Positions 8,798 to 18,112 of a DNA stretch of 64,000 nucleotides are shown piece after piece. The stretch is from JBGPTK01 sp963797765 (GTDB lineage: Bacteria; Acidobacteriota; Terriglobia; Acidiferrales; UBA7541), in the NCBI GenBank assembly GCA_963797765.1, contig CAWCQU010000002.1, positions 744,001-808,000 of the forward strand, read 5' to 3'. Made by a program: the position numbers and the translations under genes. Below the pieces are notes generated by a model, which had not been told where the DNA came from, did no database searches, and saw only the letters and a list, made by a program, of their open reading frames with translations. Numbering within the stretch: position 1 is the first letter of the stretch; each line of letters starts with the position of its first letter.

Positions 8798-9356
8798 ATG
8801 AAAAGGATCAACTGGATTTTTGCGTCTCTTCTTTTGCTGGCATGGGGTGGCGCCGGGCTGCGGGGAACGGATAAACCAATGACGCCTCGAACGACACCGG
8901 AGGTTTTAGATTTCTGGGTTTCGGAAACGGAAAAACTGGTGGTTCCGGCGGCGGATGCCATGCCCGATGACAAGTACTCATTCGTGCCCGAGCAATGGCG
9001 AATTCAAAGGTGTGCGCAGCTTCGCGGATCAGGTGAAGCACCTGGCGGCAGCGAATTATCAATTGGGCGCGGGTGTTCTGGGAGAAGAGCCGCCTGCCGG
9101 CACGCGAGATGAAAGCGCGCCGGATTCGGTGAAAACAAAAGCGCAAATCATGGAGTATTTGAAGGGATCGTTTGCCGTTTTGCACCGGGCGGCGAATTCG
9201 ATTGATGAACGGAACATGAATGAGCCTATTTTGAAGAAGGGGAATCGCACGCGATTGTGGCTGGTGGTCGACGCGGTGGCCCATTCGTCGAATCATTATG
9301 GGCAGATGGTGGAATATTTGCGGATGAACGGGATTGTGCCACCGGCGAGCCGGTAG
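8798..9356 (+). CDS. Exported DinB-like protein (one apparent frameshift)
   Basis: The N-terminus MKRINWIFASLLLLAWGGAG is a Sec signal peptide. The mature part (TTPEVLDFWVSETEKLVVPAADAMPDDKYSFVP) continues in the next frame as NGEFKGVRSFADQVKHLAAANY and runs to 9356, with a late His in VDAVAHSSNHYGQMVEYLR. Dropping one C from CCC at 8987-8989 joins both halves into a ~185-residue DinB protein. This is probably a sequence error rather than a dead gene. AAGGACA precedes the ATG. The gene sits behind a MerR-type promoter, so it is probably induced by the neighbouring regulator. A periplasmic DinB protein could handle thiols or metals; no function is established. Confidence 0.78.
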
Positions 9357-9386
9357 GGAAGGTCCATGTGTTGGCAATGTACGGCT

Positions 9387-9411
9387 GCCACCCTAAAGGG
9401 TGGCGCTACAC
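9387..9411. repeat. REP-like hairpin GCCACCC/GGGTGGC with GCTACAC tail
   Basis: GCCACCC (9387-9393), loop TAAA, GGGTGGC (9398-9404), tail GCTACAC. It is nearly identical to the element at 8646-8670 and lies between the convergent ends of the DinB-like gene and the tricorn-like protease gene, where it could also act as a terminator. Confidence 0.7.
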
Positions 9412-9432
9412 TGTGACGGAATTTGCGAATTG

Positions 9433-12400
9433 TTATTGGCCGGGTTTTGTTGGATAGGCCGGGAGATCCGGGGGACGCGGCGGAAGCGTCTTGGGATGCT
9501 CCTGCATCTCCTTCAGCACGACTTCGATTGCTTTTTCGAGTTGGGGATCGTGGCCGGCCATGACTTTGTCGGGAGTATTGTCAATGACGATGTCGGGCTG
9601 GACGCCTTTATTTTCGATGACCCACTGGCTATCCATGCCGTAGAGCGAGAATTCGGGACGAGTGACATAACCGCCATCCATCAGCGGGATATTGCCGCGA
9701 ATGCCGCGGACGCCGCCCCAGGTGCGCATGCCGATCACCGGGCCAAGCTTATACAGCTTGAAATAGTAGGTGAAGAAATCGCCGTCGGATGCCGCGTATT
9801 CATTGGTGATACAGGCCATGGAGCCGTAGAACGCGGGGTCGGGATTGGGCGCCGAACCGAAATTGCGGGAAGTGCCCATTCCCAAAACGATGCGGCGCAG
9901 GCGCTCGAAAATAATCTGATCGACGAATCCGCCACCGTTGTAACGGACGTCGATGATCATCCCTTCCTTGCGAACCTGCGGGAACCACTGCTTGAAAAAT
10001 TCATTCAGGCCCACATCTTCCATGTCGGGCAGAAAAACGTAGCCGACGCGGCCTTTGGTCGCTTCGTCCACCTTGCGGCGATTCGTATCGATCCAATCAA
10101 GTTCGTGCAGCTTGTATTCGGAAGCGATGGGCTTGACGACGACGCGGCGCGAGCCTTCCTCGGTAGGCTTCGAATTCACCGTGAGGGTGACATTTTGCCC
10201 GGCCGTGTTTGTGAATAATTCGTAGGGACTCTGCGGCGCGCGGAGTTCACGGCCGTTGACGGCGAGCAGGTAATCGCCTTGCTTCACGTCGACGCCGGGT
10301 TCGGTGAGCGGCGATCGCAATGCGCCATTCCAATTTTCTCCGGGAAGAATTCGCTTGATCCGGTAACGCCCATTCGAGGAATCGAGTTCGTAATCGACGC
10401 CCAGAAAACCTGTATTCACGGGCTTCAACTCAGGATAATCGCCGCCGCCGGTATAGGTGTGGGAGTTGGAAAGTTCTCCGATCAATTCGCCCAGGATGTA
10501 GGTAAGGTCGTAGCGATCGGCGACGTAGGGCAGAAGCTGAGCGTATTTATCGCGCTGAGCCTCCCAATTCACACCGTTCATGGATGCTTCAAAGAAGAAA
10601 TCGCGTTCTTGGCGATAGACTTCGTAGAACATCTGCTTCCATTCGGCGGCGGGATCAATTTCGGCGCGCATGGAGCTGAGATCGAGAGCGCCTTCGCCAA
10701 CTTTGTGCGGACCATCAGCGGGAACGGTGGCATCGATGATTCCGTAAGCGGTGTTGCCGCCCTGATCGTCGTCGCTTCCGCCGTCGCGGGGGGAGGCATA
10801 CAACAATTTCTTGCCGTCGGAGGAAAGCGCATAGCCGTTGATGGGAGAAATTAACGCGTGGTCCTTGCGCTCCTTCATATCAAAAACGTGAAGCATCGAG
10901 GTTTCGCCGGGAAGAGGGCCGGAGAGTCCTTGTACGGGCTGGGAGACGTAGTAGACCGTATCCTTGGCGGCAAGCAGACCTCCTAAGTTGCCGGGAGGAA
11001 TGGGCAAGCCAACGACGCGGCCGGCGATTCCGTCGAGATCGATTCGAAACGGCTCTGGTTTTTCCTTGGAAGCATCCTTGGATTCGGATTTGTCGTCTTT
11101 TTTCGCGTCTTTCTTGTCGTCTTTCTTCTGGTCGCCTTTTTTCTGGTCCGGCGCCGGCAGGCGATTCGACGTCAGGCTTTTTCACCGAGACTTCATCGCT
11201 TTGCGGAGAGAAAGGCGAAGGAAGATCCGCGCGGAGAGTGACGGCATAGACGCGAACCGGCTTGGGAACGGCGACCTCGAAATCGAACGCGCCGACCACC
11301 TCGTTGTAGTCGCGCGCGGAGAGAAAATAAAGATATTTGCCATTTTGATCGAACACCGGGTTCGAACTGGTGGTGAAACTGGTGGTGACTGGCGTGATTT
11401 TTTTATCCGCGAGCGAATAGAGATAAATCACTCCGAATAAATTTTCATCGGCTTTTGCGTAGGCGACCCAGTGGCTATCGGGCGACCAGGAATAGTCGGT
11501 GAGGTCGCCGGCATATTTGCCCTGATCGATGAGGACGGGCTTCTTTTCGTTTATATCCACGTAGAACAGGCGCAGAGACTTATCGGCGAAGAGCAACTTG
11601 GTGCTGTCGGGCGACCAGACGGGCTGCAAACGGAAAACTTTGCCGTCGGTGGTGACGCGGGTTTCCTTTCCCATGCCGTCTTGAGGAACGATGTAGAACT
11701 CATCTTCACCTGTGCGATCGGAAATATAAGCAATCCATTTTCCATCGGGTGACCACGCGGCGTAGAGTTGGCGCACTCCAGGCGTTTGCGTGATGGCGCG
11801 AATACTGCCTTCCTTGGCGGGAACGGTGTAGAGATTTCCGCGGGAATTGAATACGGCCCGTTTTCCGTCGGGAGAAAGATCGAATGCCGTGGTGAGCTTC
11901 GAAACGTTGTCCCAATGCTTGCGCACGAAATCGCGGTCTCCCGGAAGATAAATTGCGAGTTTTTTGGGCTGGCCGCCGTTCAGGTCGAGCGTGTAAAGAT
12001 AACCGGCATTTTCGAAAATGATGGAATCGGGGCCTGCGCTGGGCCAATTCACATCCCAATCGGTGAAGTGCGTGAGCTGGCGGATTTCCTTGGATTTCAG
12101 ATTGTAAGTGTAAAGATTCATGCGATGGTCGGGACCGCGATCGGAATTGAAAAAGATCGTGTCGCCGCGCCACATGGGGAACGTGTCGGTGCCATCGTAA
12201 TCGCCGATCTGCTCGTAGTGATTGGTCTTGAAATCATAGATGGAAATTTTCTGGGCCATGCCGCCGGTGTAACGTTTCCAGGTGCGGAAATTGCGGAAAA
12301 TACGATTGAAGGCGATTTGGTTGCCGTCGGGCGAAAAGGAGGTGAGGCCGCCTTTATCGACGGGCAAGCGCTCTGGCAATCCGCCGTCCACGCTGATGGT

Positions 12401-12865
12401 GAAGAGGCGGCCGAACCAATCGTTGAACGTATCGCGGCGGGAAAGATAGAGGATGCGTTTGCCGTCGGGAAGCCAGGTGATTACTTGATTGTTCGGCCCC
12501 ATGCGCTCGGGTAGATGCGCGGGGTCAGTCTCAAACGTGAGCTGCCTGGGCTCGCCGCCTTCCGCGGGAATTACGTAGACATTAAAATTGCCATCGTATT
12601 GCGCGGTGAAGGCGATCCATTTTCCGTCGGGCGAAAATTTGGGAGTGATTTCCAGGCCGGGATGAGTGGTGATGCGGCGGGCGACGCCGCCGGAAGCGGA
12701 AGAGAGCCAGAGGTCGCCGCCGTAGCTGAAGACGACCTTGTCCTTATATATGTCTGGAAATCGCATCAAGCGGCCTTCGGGCATTCCCTGCGCGAACGTG
12801 GGGCAAGCGCAAACGGCCGCAAGTAGAATGATAAAGACAGCGACAACGTAACGATTCATGGACAT
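9433..12865 (-). CDS. Tricorn-like protease: TolB beta-propeller, PDZ and S41 peptidase (one frameshift)
   Basis: From ATG 12865 (AGAGGTGG upstream) the product starts with a signal peptide (RYVVAVFIILLAAVCACPTFAQ). Two sets of WD40/PD40 blades follow (repeated FSPDGKWIAF and WSPDGKWIAYISD motifs), then a Lys/Asp-rich linker, a PDZ domain (PGVDVKQGDYLLAVNGREL) and the S41 core with NEYAASDGDFF, which carries the tricorn catalytic Ser, plus IDVRYNGGG. Near 11150-11162 the frame changes; removing one C in the GCC GGC run restores SPA-APDQKKGDQKKDDKK and a ~1143-residue protein. Family members are periplasmic peptidases that degrade oligopeptides. An upstream in-frame extension to 13108 is not coding: it lacks a signal and runs antisense to the HAD gene. 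Confidence 0.88.
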
Positions 12866-12992
12866 AGTGCCACCTCTCGGGCGCTCTATCTTACAGATTG
12901 GACGTACCAGACGCCAGAAAGTAGTTCCGGTAAGTGGAGCGATGCGGGCAAGTTGACAGTCTTGCGGGTGGCCGTCGGCACAAGCTGCGCGG

Positions 12993-13754
12993 TCAAGTAT
13001 CTTTGCTGTATCGGATGCCCATCTCATCGAGATGATTGAGCAGATCGAGAGGGTCGGAATAGACGCGATAGGCGCCGGAGCGTTCCAGTTCATCTTCGCT
13101 GAGGCCACCGGTCAGCACTCCGACGCCGAGGGCGTGGGCGCGCCGGGCGGCGAGCATGTCCCAAACGCTGTCGCCAATGACAATGCAATCGCCGAGGGAG
13201 ACGCCGAGGCGTTCGGCGGCAGCGATGAAGAGATCGGGATCGGGCTTGGCGCGGGCCACGTCGTCGCGAGTGATGACGACGGCTCGCTTGTGAACGGCAA
13301 GCAGCTTCAACATGGGAGCCGTGGCTTTTCGATAGCCGCTGGTGGCGATAGCCCAGGGAACGCGGATGCGCGTCAGCAATTTCAACAGCTGTTTCGAACC
13401 GGGCAGCAAGCGCACCTGGGAGATCCGGCGCAGGTAGAACTGATCGTGCATTTATCCGAGGCGCTTGACCTTGGCTGGATTCACTTTCTTTTCGATTTCG
13501 TGCAACAGGGCATTGACGAAAAGGCCGCCGCTCATTCCGATGCGGCGATGAATGCGCCAGGCGGGTATTTCAATGCCGAATTTTTCGAGGGCTTCCTGCC
13601 AGGCGAGCACGTGGCAATAACTGCTGTCAATCAAAGTGCCGTCGAGATCGAAGAGCAGCGCGGGATGGGATCTGGGCTGGTGCGAAGCCGATAAGGCGGG
13701 TGAAGAAATCGATTGGTGGTTGCGCGAGCGGAGATTGGTTTTTCGTTTCGGCAT
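12993..13754 (-). pseudogene. HAD-superfamily phosphatase interrupted by an in-frame stop
   Basis: All HAD motifs are present in one frame: DLDGT (motif I), AIATSG (II), KPDPDLF (III Lys) and VIGDSVWDM (IV), with a phosphoglycolate-phosphatase/beta-phosphoglucomutase-like cap. A TAA at 13452-13454 falls between KVNPAKVKRLG and MHDQFYLRR in the cap domain. The frame continues without a shift right after it, so a single G-to-T change (GAA to TAA) explains the break. Translation could restart at the ATG directly after the stop, but the C-terminal piece alone lacks the nucleophile Asp. The substrate, if the gene were intact, would be a small phosphorylated metabolite. Confidence 0.75.
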
Positions 13755-13857
13755 GCTCGGATCAGGGCGTGATGTCGAATCCGGCCTAAACCGGAATCTT
13801 CATCATGCCCTTTCCGCCGAGCTTCCACAAGAAGGAGCAGCGATTGCGATTGTTTTC

Positions 13858-14373
13858 TTACTTGGCCTTCGGAGGGTAGTTTTTGAAGAGCTTCTCCATG
13901 GCCTTTTCCAGTGCCTTGTAGTTCTTGTCGGGATCCTTGTTAGCGTTCAGAGTATTGGTAGCGGTGCCGCGCCAGACCAATTGCTTGTCGCTGGCCTTAT
14001 AAATATCGATCACCAGCGTGCCGTTCTGAATCGTGGAAGTGGTGGCCTCGCCGAAGCCACGGAAGCGCGGAGCGCCACCGCCCCACCCTTGAATTTCCTT
14101 TTCCTTATCAATCGAGGCCTGGTAGGCGACAGCCAGATCGGCCTCGCCGTCGGTCTTGGTAAGGCCTTTTGCGGCAAGCTGCTGGTCCACTGCCTGCATG
14201 ACGTTTTGTTCCTGCAGTTGATTGAGCTGGACGGCGGTAGGTATTCTCACCCACTTGTAGGTCTTGAACTGAGAAAAGTTAGTGCCCCGGTCATAGTTGT
14301 AACGGACGTCCTGAGCCAGCGCAACCGCGCTGAAGCAGAAAACTAGAACGAGGGCCGTTCGAAGCAGTTTCAT
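13858..14373 (-). CDS. Exported DUF4136 family protein
   Basis: Starting at ATG 14373 (AAAGGAGAACATAC upstream) the 171-residue protein has a signal peptide, MKLLRTALVLVFCFSAVALA, cleaved before QDVRYNYD. The mature part carries the DUF4136 pattern: NYDRGTNFSQFKTYKW near the start, a central ADLAVAYQ strand and VIDIYKASDKQLVWRGTAT late. This domain is common in outer-membrane or periplasmic proteins of unknown function. No lipobox Cys is present, so it is probably soluble. An extension to 14451 adds no plausible signal. Confidence 0.82.
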   Translation of the reverse strand: MKLLRTALVLVFCFSAVALAQDVRYNYDRGTNFSQFKTYKWVRIPTAVQLNQLQEQNVMQAVDQQLAAKGLTKTDGEADLAVAYQASIDKEKEIQGWGGGAPRFRGFGEATTSTIQNGTLVIDIYKASDKQLVWRGTATNTLNANKDPDKNYKALEKAMEKLFKNYPPKAK

Positions 14374-14883
14374 TTTGTATGTTCTCCTTTGAAAATTTAT
14401 CGAGGCAAAAATCCGCTTCGCCCCGGGACGAGTGGGCTCAGATTTGCGCATCTACCGCAGTCAAGGTGCTTCAAGCGAACTTGCGTTTGCGGTGACGGCA
14501 GAATATAAAACAGCTTTCCGGGAAACAAGGAAAATAATTGGCCGTGGGGGACAGCGAGGTGAAGAGCGCCAAAGCGGCTTGGAGAGGAGAAAAGTGGGGA
14601 GCAATTGATGCGAGGATAAGGATTCCTGACTCGAGGCTCGATGCGGAAGATGAAGCCGAAATGAACCGGCTGCGGGTTTCCATATTTCGCGGTGGAAGCA
14701 GTTCCCAGCTGTAATCATCCTGTAACAAATTCGCAATATGCTGCCGGCGCAAAGAATCTGTTTACCGGCCTCAACTCGGTTGGCTCCCCGGCGGGACTCT
14801 GTTCGCTTGACAGTGTTGCGGAGAAAAGCTAGAAGAGTGGAAGCGTCCCTCAGAGAAACTTCCATTCAGCCGAGGAAGAAACT
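14374..14883. other. Intergenic region before the formate module
   Basis: About 510 bases separate the divergent DUF4136 and molybdopterin oxidoreductase genes. Short open frames here have no family features. The only recognisable signal is the sigma70-like promoter at 14807-14835. The 400 bases further upstream hold no hairpin or repeat that I can name, but there is room for a regulator site or a leader RNA. Confidence 0.4.
14807..14835 (+). promoter_or_regulatory. Sigma70-like promoter for the formate module
   Basis: TTGACA (14807-14812), a full consensus -35, is followed after 17 bases by TAGAAG (14830-14835), a 4/6 match to the -10. Transcription would start near 14842, giving a ~40-base leader before the ATG at 14884, which is preceded by GAGGAAG. 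Confidence 0.5.
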
Positions 14884-17154
14884 ATGGAAACCAATGGCTC
14901 GTTGAACAAGAAAAACGACAAGCGGGACTGGGTGAGCCTGGTTCCATACGGTCTCAACGAGCAGCACCCGAACGCCTATAAAGACATCTTGGATACGGTC
15001 TGGGAGAACCGGGACAGCCTGGGTTATGCCTGGCGGATCCTACAAAATGGCTGCTGCGACGGCTGTTCGCTGGGGACGATCGGAATGAAAGACTGGACCA
15101 TGACGGGGGTCCATCTTTGCGCGCTGCGGCTGAAGCTATTGCGGCTGAACACGATGCCGGCATTGGATTGGCATCTGCTGGAAGATGTGGAAGCACTGCG
15201 GAAAGTGCCTTCTCGCAGCCTGGCCAAGTTGGGGCGCCTATCGGTGCCGATGGTACGGCGGCGAGGCGAAAGGGGATTCCGGCGAATTTCATGGGAAGAA
15301 GCAATCGGCATTGCCGCCGAAGGAGTGAAAGCCACCGACCCGCATCGCTTGGGGTGGTTTTTGACTTCGCGGGGACTGACCAACGAAGCCTATTACGCGC
15401 ATCAAAAAGTCGCGCGCTTCTTTGGCACGAACCACGTGGATACCAGCGCGCGAATCTGCCATGCACCCAGCACGGCGGGGTTGAGCGCAACCATCGGCTG
15501 CGCCGCGACGACTTGCTCGTACTCCGATTGGATCGGAAGCGATCTTCTGATTTTTGTGGGCTCGAACATCGCCAATAACCAGCCGGTTTCCACCAAGTAT
15601 CTCTACTACGCGAAACAAAAAGGCACCAAAGTATTCGTGGTGAATCCCTACCTGGAGCCTGGCCTGGAGCGCTACTGGGTGCCGTCGGTTCCCAAGAGCG
15701 CGATGTTCGGGACGAGGTTTGCGGACGATTTCTTCCCCATTCACATCGGCGGAGATATTCCGTTTTTTTACGGCGTGCTGAGGCACTTGATCGAAAACAA
15801 TTGGGTGGATCGCGAATTTGTGGCCGCGCGCACAGTGGGATGGGCGGACGTTGAGAAGAAGGCGTTGAGCCTGCCGTGGGAATCGCTGGAGCGCTGGTCC
15901 GGGCAGACGCGCGCGGATATGTACCGGTTTGCGGAAGCGTTTGGAAAAGCCCGCTCGGCAATCATGGTTTGGAGCATGGGCATCACGCAGCATCGATACG
16001 GCAGTGACAACGTTCGAGCCATCGTCAATCTGCAACTCTCCCGCGGAAATGTGGGACGGCCCAACACGGGGCTAATGCCGGTCCGCGGTCATAGCGGGGT
16101 GCAGGGCGGCGCGGAAATGGGCGCACAGCCAGGCTCATATGTCATGGGGCATGCGGTAAACGCGGAGAGCGCACGACTGCTGGCGCAGAAGGAATATTGG
16201 GGATTTGAGCCTCCTTCGTGGAAGGGATTATCCGCAGCGGCGATGATCCTGGCGGCAGGACGTGGAGAAATCGACACTTTGTGGCAAAGCGGCGGAAACT
16301 TTGTGGAAACGCTGCCGGAACCCGAGCAAGTGAAAAAGGCGGTCGGAAAAATCGGCCTGCGCATTCATCAGGACATCATGGTGAGTTCGAACATGCTGGT
16401 CGATCCTGGCGGGACGGTGCTGCTGCTGCCTTCACGAACGCGATACGAGCAAAGAGGCGGCGGCACGGAGACCAGCACGGAACGGCGCATTATTTTCAGC
16501 CCGGAAGTGCGCGGGCCGCGCTTCGAAGAAACAAAAGATGAATGGGAAATTCCCGTGCTGGTGGCGCGCAGAGCCGATCCTGCGCGCGCCGCTCAATTTT
16601 TTCCGTGGCAGGATACGGAACAAATTCGCAATGAAATCGACCGCGTGTGCCCCACCTACAAGGGAATCGCCAACCTGCGGAAGAAAGGCGATCAATTCCA
16701 ATACGGCGGGCCGCGATTGCTGGTGGATCGCTTCCTGACTCCGGACGGCTTGGGACATTTTTCCGCGATTGAATTGCCGGAAGAATCCGTCCCGGAGGGA
16801 CATTTCATACTGGCCACGCGGCGTGGAAAACAATTCAACAGCCTGATTCACGGAGACACCGATCCGCTGACGGGCGCGAAACGGGACCACATCTTCATGT
16901 CTCCGGAAGATGCCGAGCGGCTCGAATTGAAGGAAGACGATCCGATTTTGCTGCGCAACGACCGCGGAGAATATCGCGGCCGGGTGAAGATCGAACGAGT
17001 GAAACCGGGGAGCCTGCAAGGACACTGGCCGGAAGTGAACGTGCTGGTGCCGTCCGGGTGCCTGGATGCCAGCGGCGTTCCCGATTACAACGCGATAGTG
17101 GAAGTGATTCCCATCGGACAGGAAACGGGTGATCTGATTCCAGCCATCGCTTAG
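14884..17154 (+). CDS. Molybdopterin oxidoreductase, FdhF/YdeP-like (formate dehydrogenase alpha-like)
   Basis: The 756-residue protein is a bis-MGD molybdoenzyme. The N-terminus has Cys57, Cys58, Cys61 and Cys79 (NGCCDGCSLG ... VHLC), a possible [4Fe-4S] site. ARICHAPST (Cys192) corresponds to the position of the Mo ligand (Cys or Sec) in formate dehydrogenases, so this is a Cys form. GHSGVQGGAEMGAQPG and the C-terminal dinucleotide-binding domain (LATRRGKQFNSL, SPEDAERL) fit the FdhF/YdeP (TIGR01701-like) branch. Its physiological electron acceptor is unknown; no Fe-S or membrane partner is encoded nearby. Directly downstream are fdhD, needed to sulfurate formate dehydrogenases, and an oxalate/formate-type transporter, which supports a formate or small-acid substrate. 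Confidence 0.88.
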   Translation: METNGSLNKKNDKRDWVSLVPYGLNEQHPNAYKDILDTVWENRDSLGYAWRILQNGCCDGCSLGTIGMKDWTMTGVHLCALRLKLLRLNTMPALDWHLLEDVEALRKVPSRSLAKLGRLSVPMVRRRGERGFRRISWEEAIGIAAEGVKATDPHRLGWFLTSRGLTNEAYYAHQKVARFFGTNHVDTSARICHAPSTAGLSATIGCAATTCSYSDWIGSDLLIFVGSNIANNQPVSTKYLYYAKQKGTKVFVVNPYLEPGLERYWVPSVPKSAMFGTRFADDFFPIHIGGDIPFFYGVLRHLIENNWVDREFVAARTVGWADVEKKALSLPWESLERWSGQTRADMYRFAEAFGKARSAIMVWSMGITQHRYGSDNVRAIVNLQLSRGNVGRPNTGLMPVRGHSGVQGGAEMGAQPGSYVMGHAVNAESARLLAQKEYWGFEPPSWKGLSAAAMILAAGRGEIDTLWQSGGNFVETLPEPEQVKKAVGKIGLRIHQDIMVSSNMLVDPGGTVLLLPSRTRYEQRGGGTETSTERRIIFSPEVRGPRFEETKDEWEIPVLVARRADPARAAQFFPWQDTEQIRNEIDRVCPTYKGIANLRKKGDQFQYGGPRLLVDRFLTPDGLGHFSAIELPEESVPEGHFILATRRGKQFNSLIHGDTDPLTGAKRDHIFMSPEDAERLELKEDDPILLRNDRGEYRGRVKIERVKPGSLQGHWPEVNVLVPSGCLDASGVPDYNAIVEVIPIGQETGDLIPAIA

Positions 17155-17168
17155 GAGGATTCGCTTCC

Positions 17169-18027
17169 TTGACGCATCCCTCGCGCAGCGTTGATGTGAC
17201 CCTGGTGCAAGAGTGGGACCAGGGGCAGGTGCGGCGCGTGCAGGATTATCTGGTGGGCGAAGAGCCGCTGGAGATCCGCGTCAGGAATCTTCCACTGACT
17301 GTGACCATGCGCACGCCCGGCTACGATCTGGAATTGGCCGAAGGCTTTCTTTTCACCGAAGGATTCATCCAGCAGCACAATCAAATCATTTCGATTGGCC
17401 ACGCCGAAGGATGCAAGGACACCGAGCGCGGCAATATTGTGCAGGTAGCAACTCGCCGCGGGAATTGCGCCGGACCTGGAGCAGATGCGGCGCAATTTTT
17501 TTGCCGGTTCGAGCTGTGGCATTTGTGGCAAAGCTTCGATCGATTCCGTTCGCGTGCGGGGAGTGCAGCCTTCCCGCTCGAATTTGCGCGTCGATCCTGA
17601 AATTCTTTGCGGGCTTCCGGAAACGCTGCGCGGCGCACAGGAAATTTTCGGGAGGACGGGCGGATTGCATTCCGCGGGCCTGTTCGATTCCAGTGGAAAA
17701 TTGCTGCAGCAGCGGGAAGACGTGGGCCGGCATAACGCGGTGGATAAGATCGTAGGATGGGCGCTAAAAGAAGGAAGAATTCCACTCTCGGACTGCATCT
17801 TGCTGGTGAGCGGCCGGGGCGGATTTGAAATTGTGCAGAAGGCTGCCGTGGCTGGAGTTTCCGTGCTGGCTTCGGTGTCGGCGCCTTCGAGTTTAGCGGT
17901 GCGGCTGGCGCGCGAGATGGCAATGACGCTGGTGGGATTTCTACGGGGCAAGCGATTTGTCGTTTACTCCGGCGAGCAGCGGCTATCGCTGGCGTCGGAG
18001 CCGGCGGCGAGTGCGACGAAAAAATGA
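17169..18027 (+). CDS. fdhD: Formate dehydrogenase accessory sulfurtransferase FdhD (one apparent frameshift)
   Basis: FdhD moves sulfur from IscS to the Mo cofactor of formate dehydrogenase. The N-terminal half (VGEEPLEIRVRNLPLTVTMRTPG, ELAEGFLFTEGFI) and the C-terminal half (LEQMRRNFFAGSSCGICGKASI, REDVGRHNAVDKIVG, LLVSGRGGFEIVQKA) are both well conserved but in different frames. Removing one A in GGGAATTGCG near 17463 joins them as RRGIAPDLEQM. The catalytic Cys pair is CGIC. The start is TTG 17169, 11 bases after GGAGG, which overlaps the stop of the oxidoreductase gene. Both halves are intact around the break, so a sequence error is likelier than decay. Confidence 0.87.
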
Positions 18028-18112
18028 AGCATTAGGTTTTGGGCCACGGTTCCCAAGTTTTAAATTCCAAGTGCAGGTTCCAGTAACTAAAAACTGATTC
18101 GAGGAGACACCA

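Noticed and set aside
9400..10218. Open frame antisense to the protease C-terminus
   Set aside because: It is a shadow of the S41 domain; its composition follows the complementary codons.
14461..14865. Minus-strand open frame before the molybdopterin gene
   Set aside because: No motif, no signal peptide with sense and no start site; treated as intergenic.
14884..17154. Selenocysteine in the formate dehydrogenase-like gene
   Set aside because: The Mo-ligand position is an ordinary Cys codon (ARICHAPST) and the frame has no internal TGA.
17169..18027. Programmed ribosomal frameshift in fdhD
   Set aside because: No slippery heptamer with a following stem was seen at the break, and similar one-base breaks occur in unrelated genes nearby.
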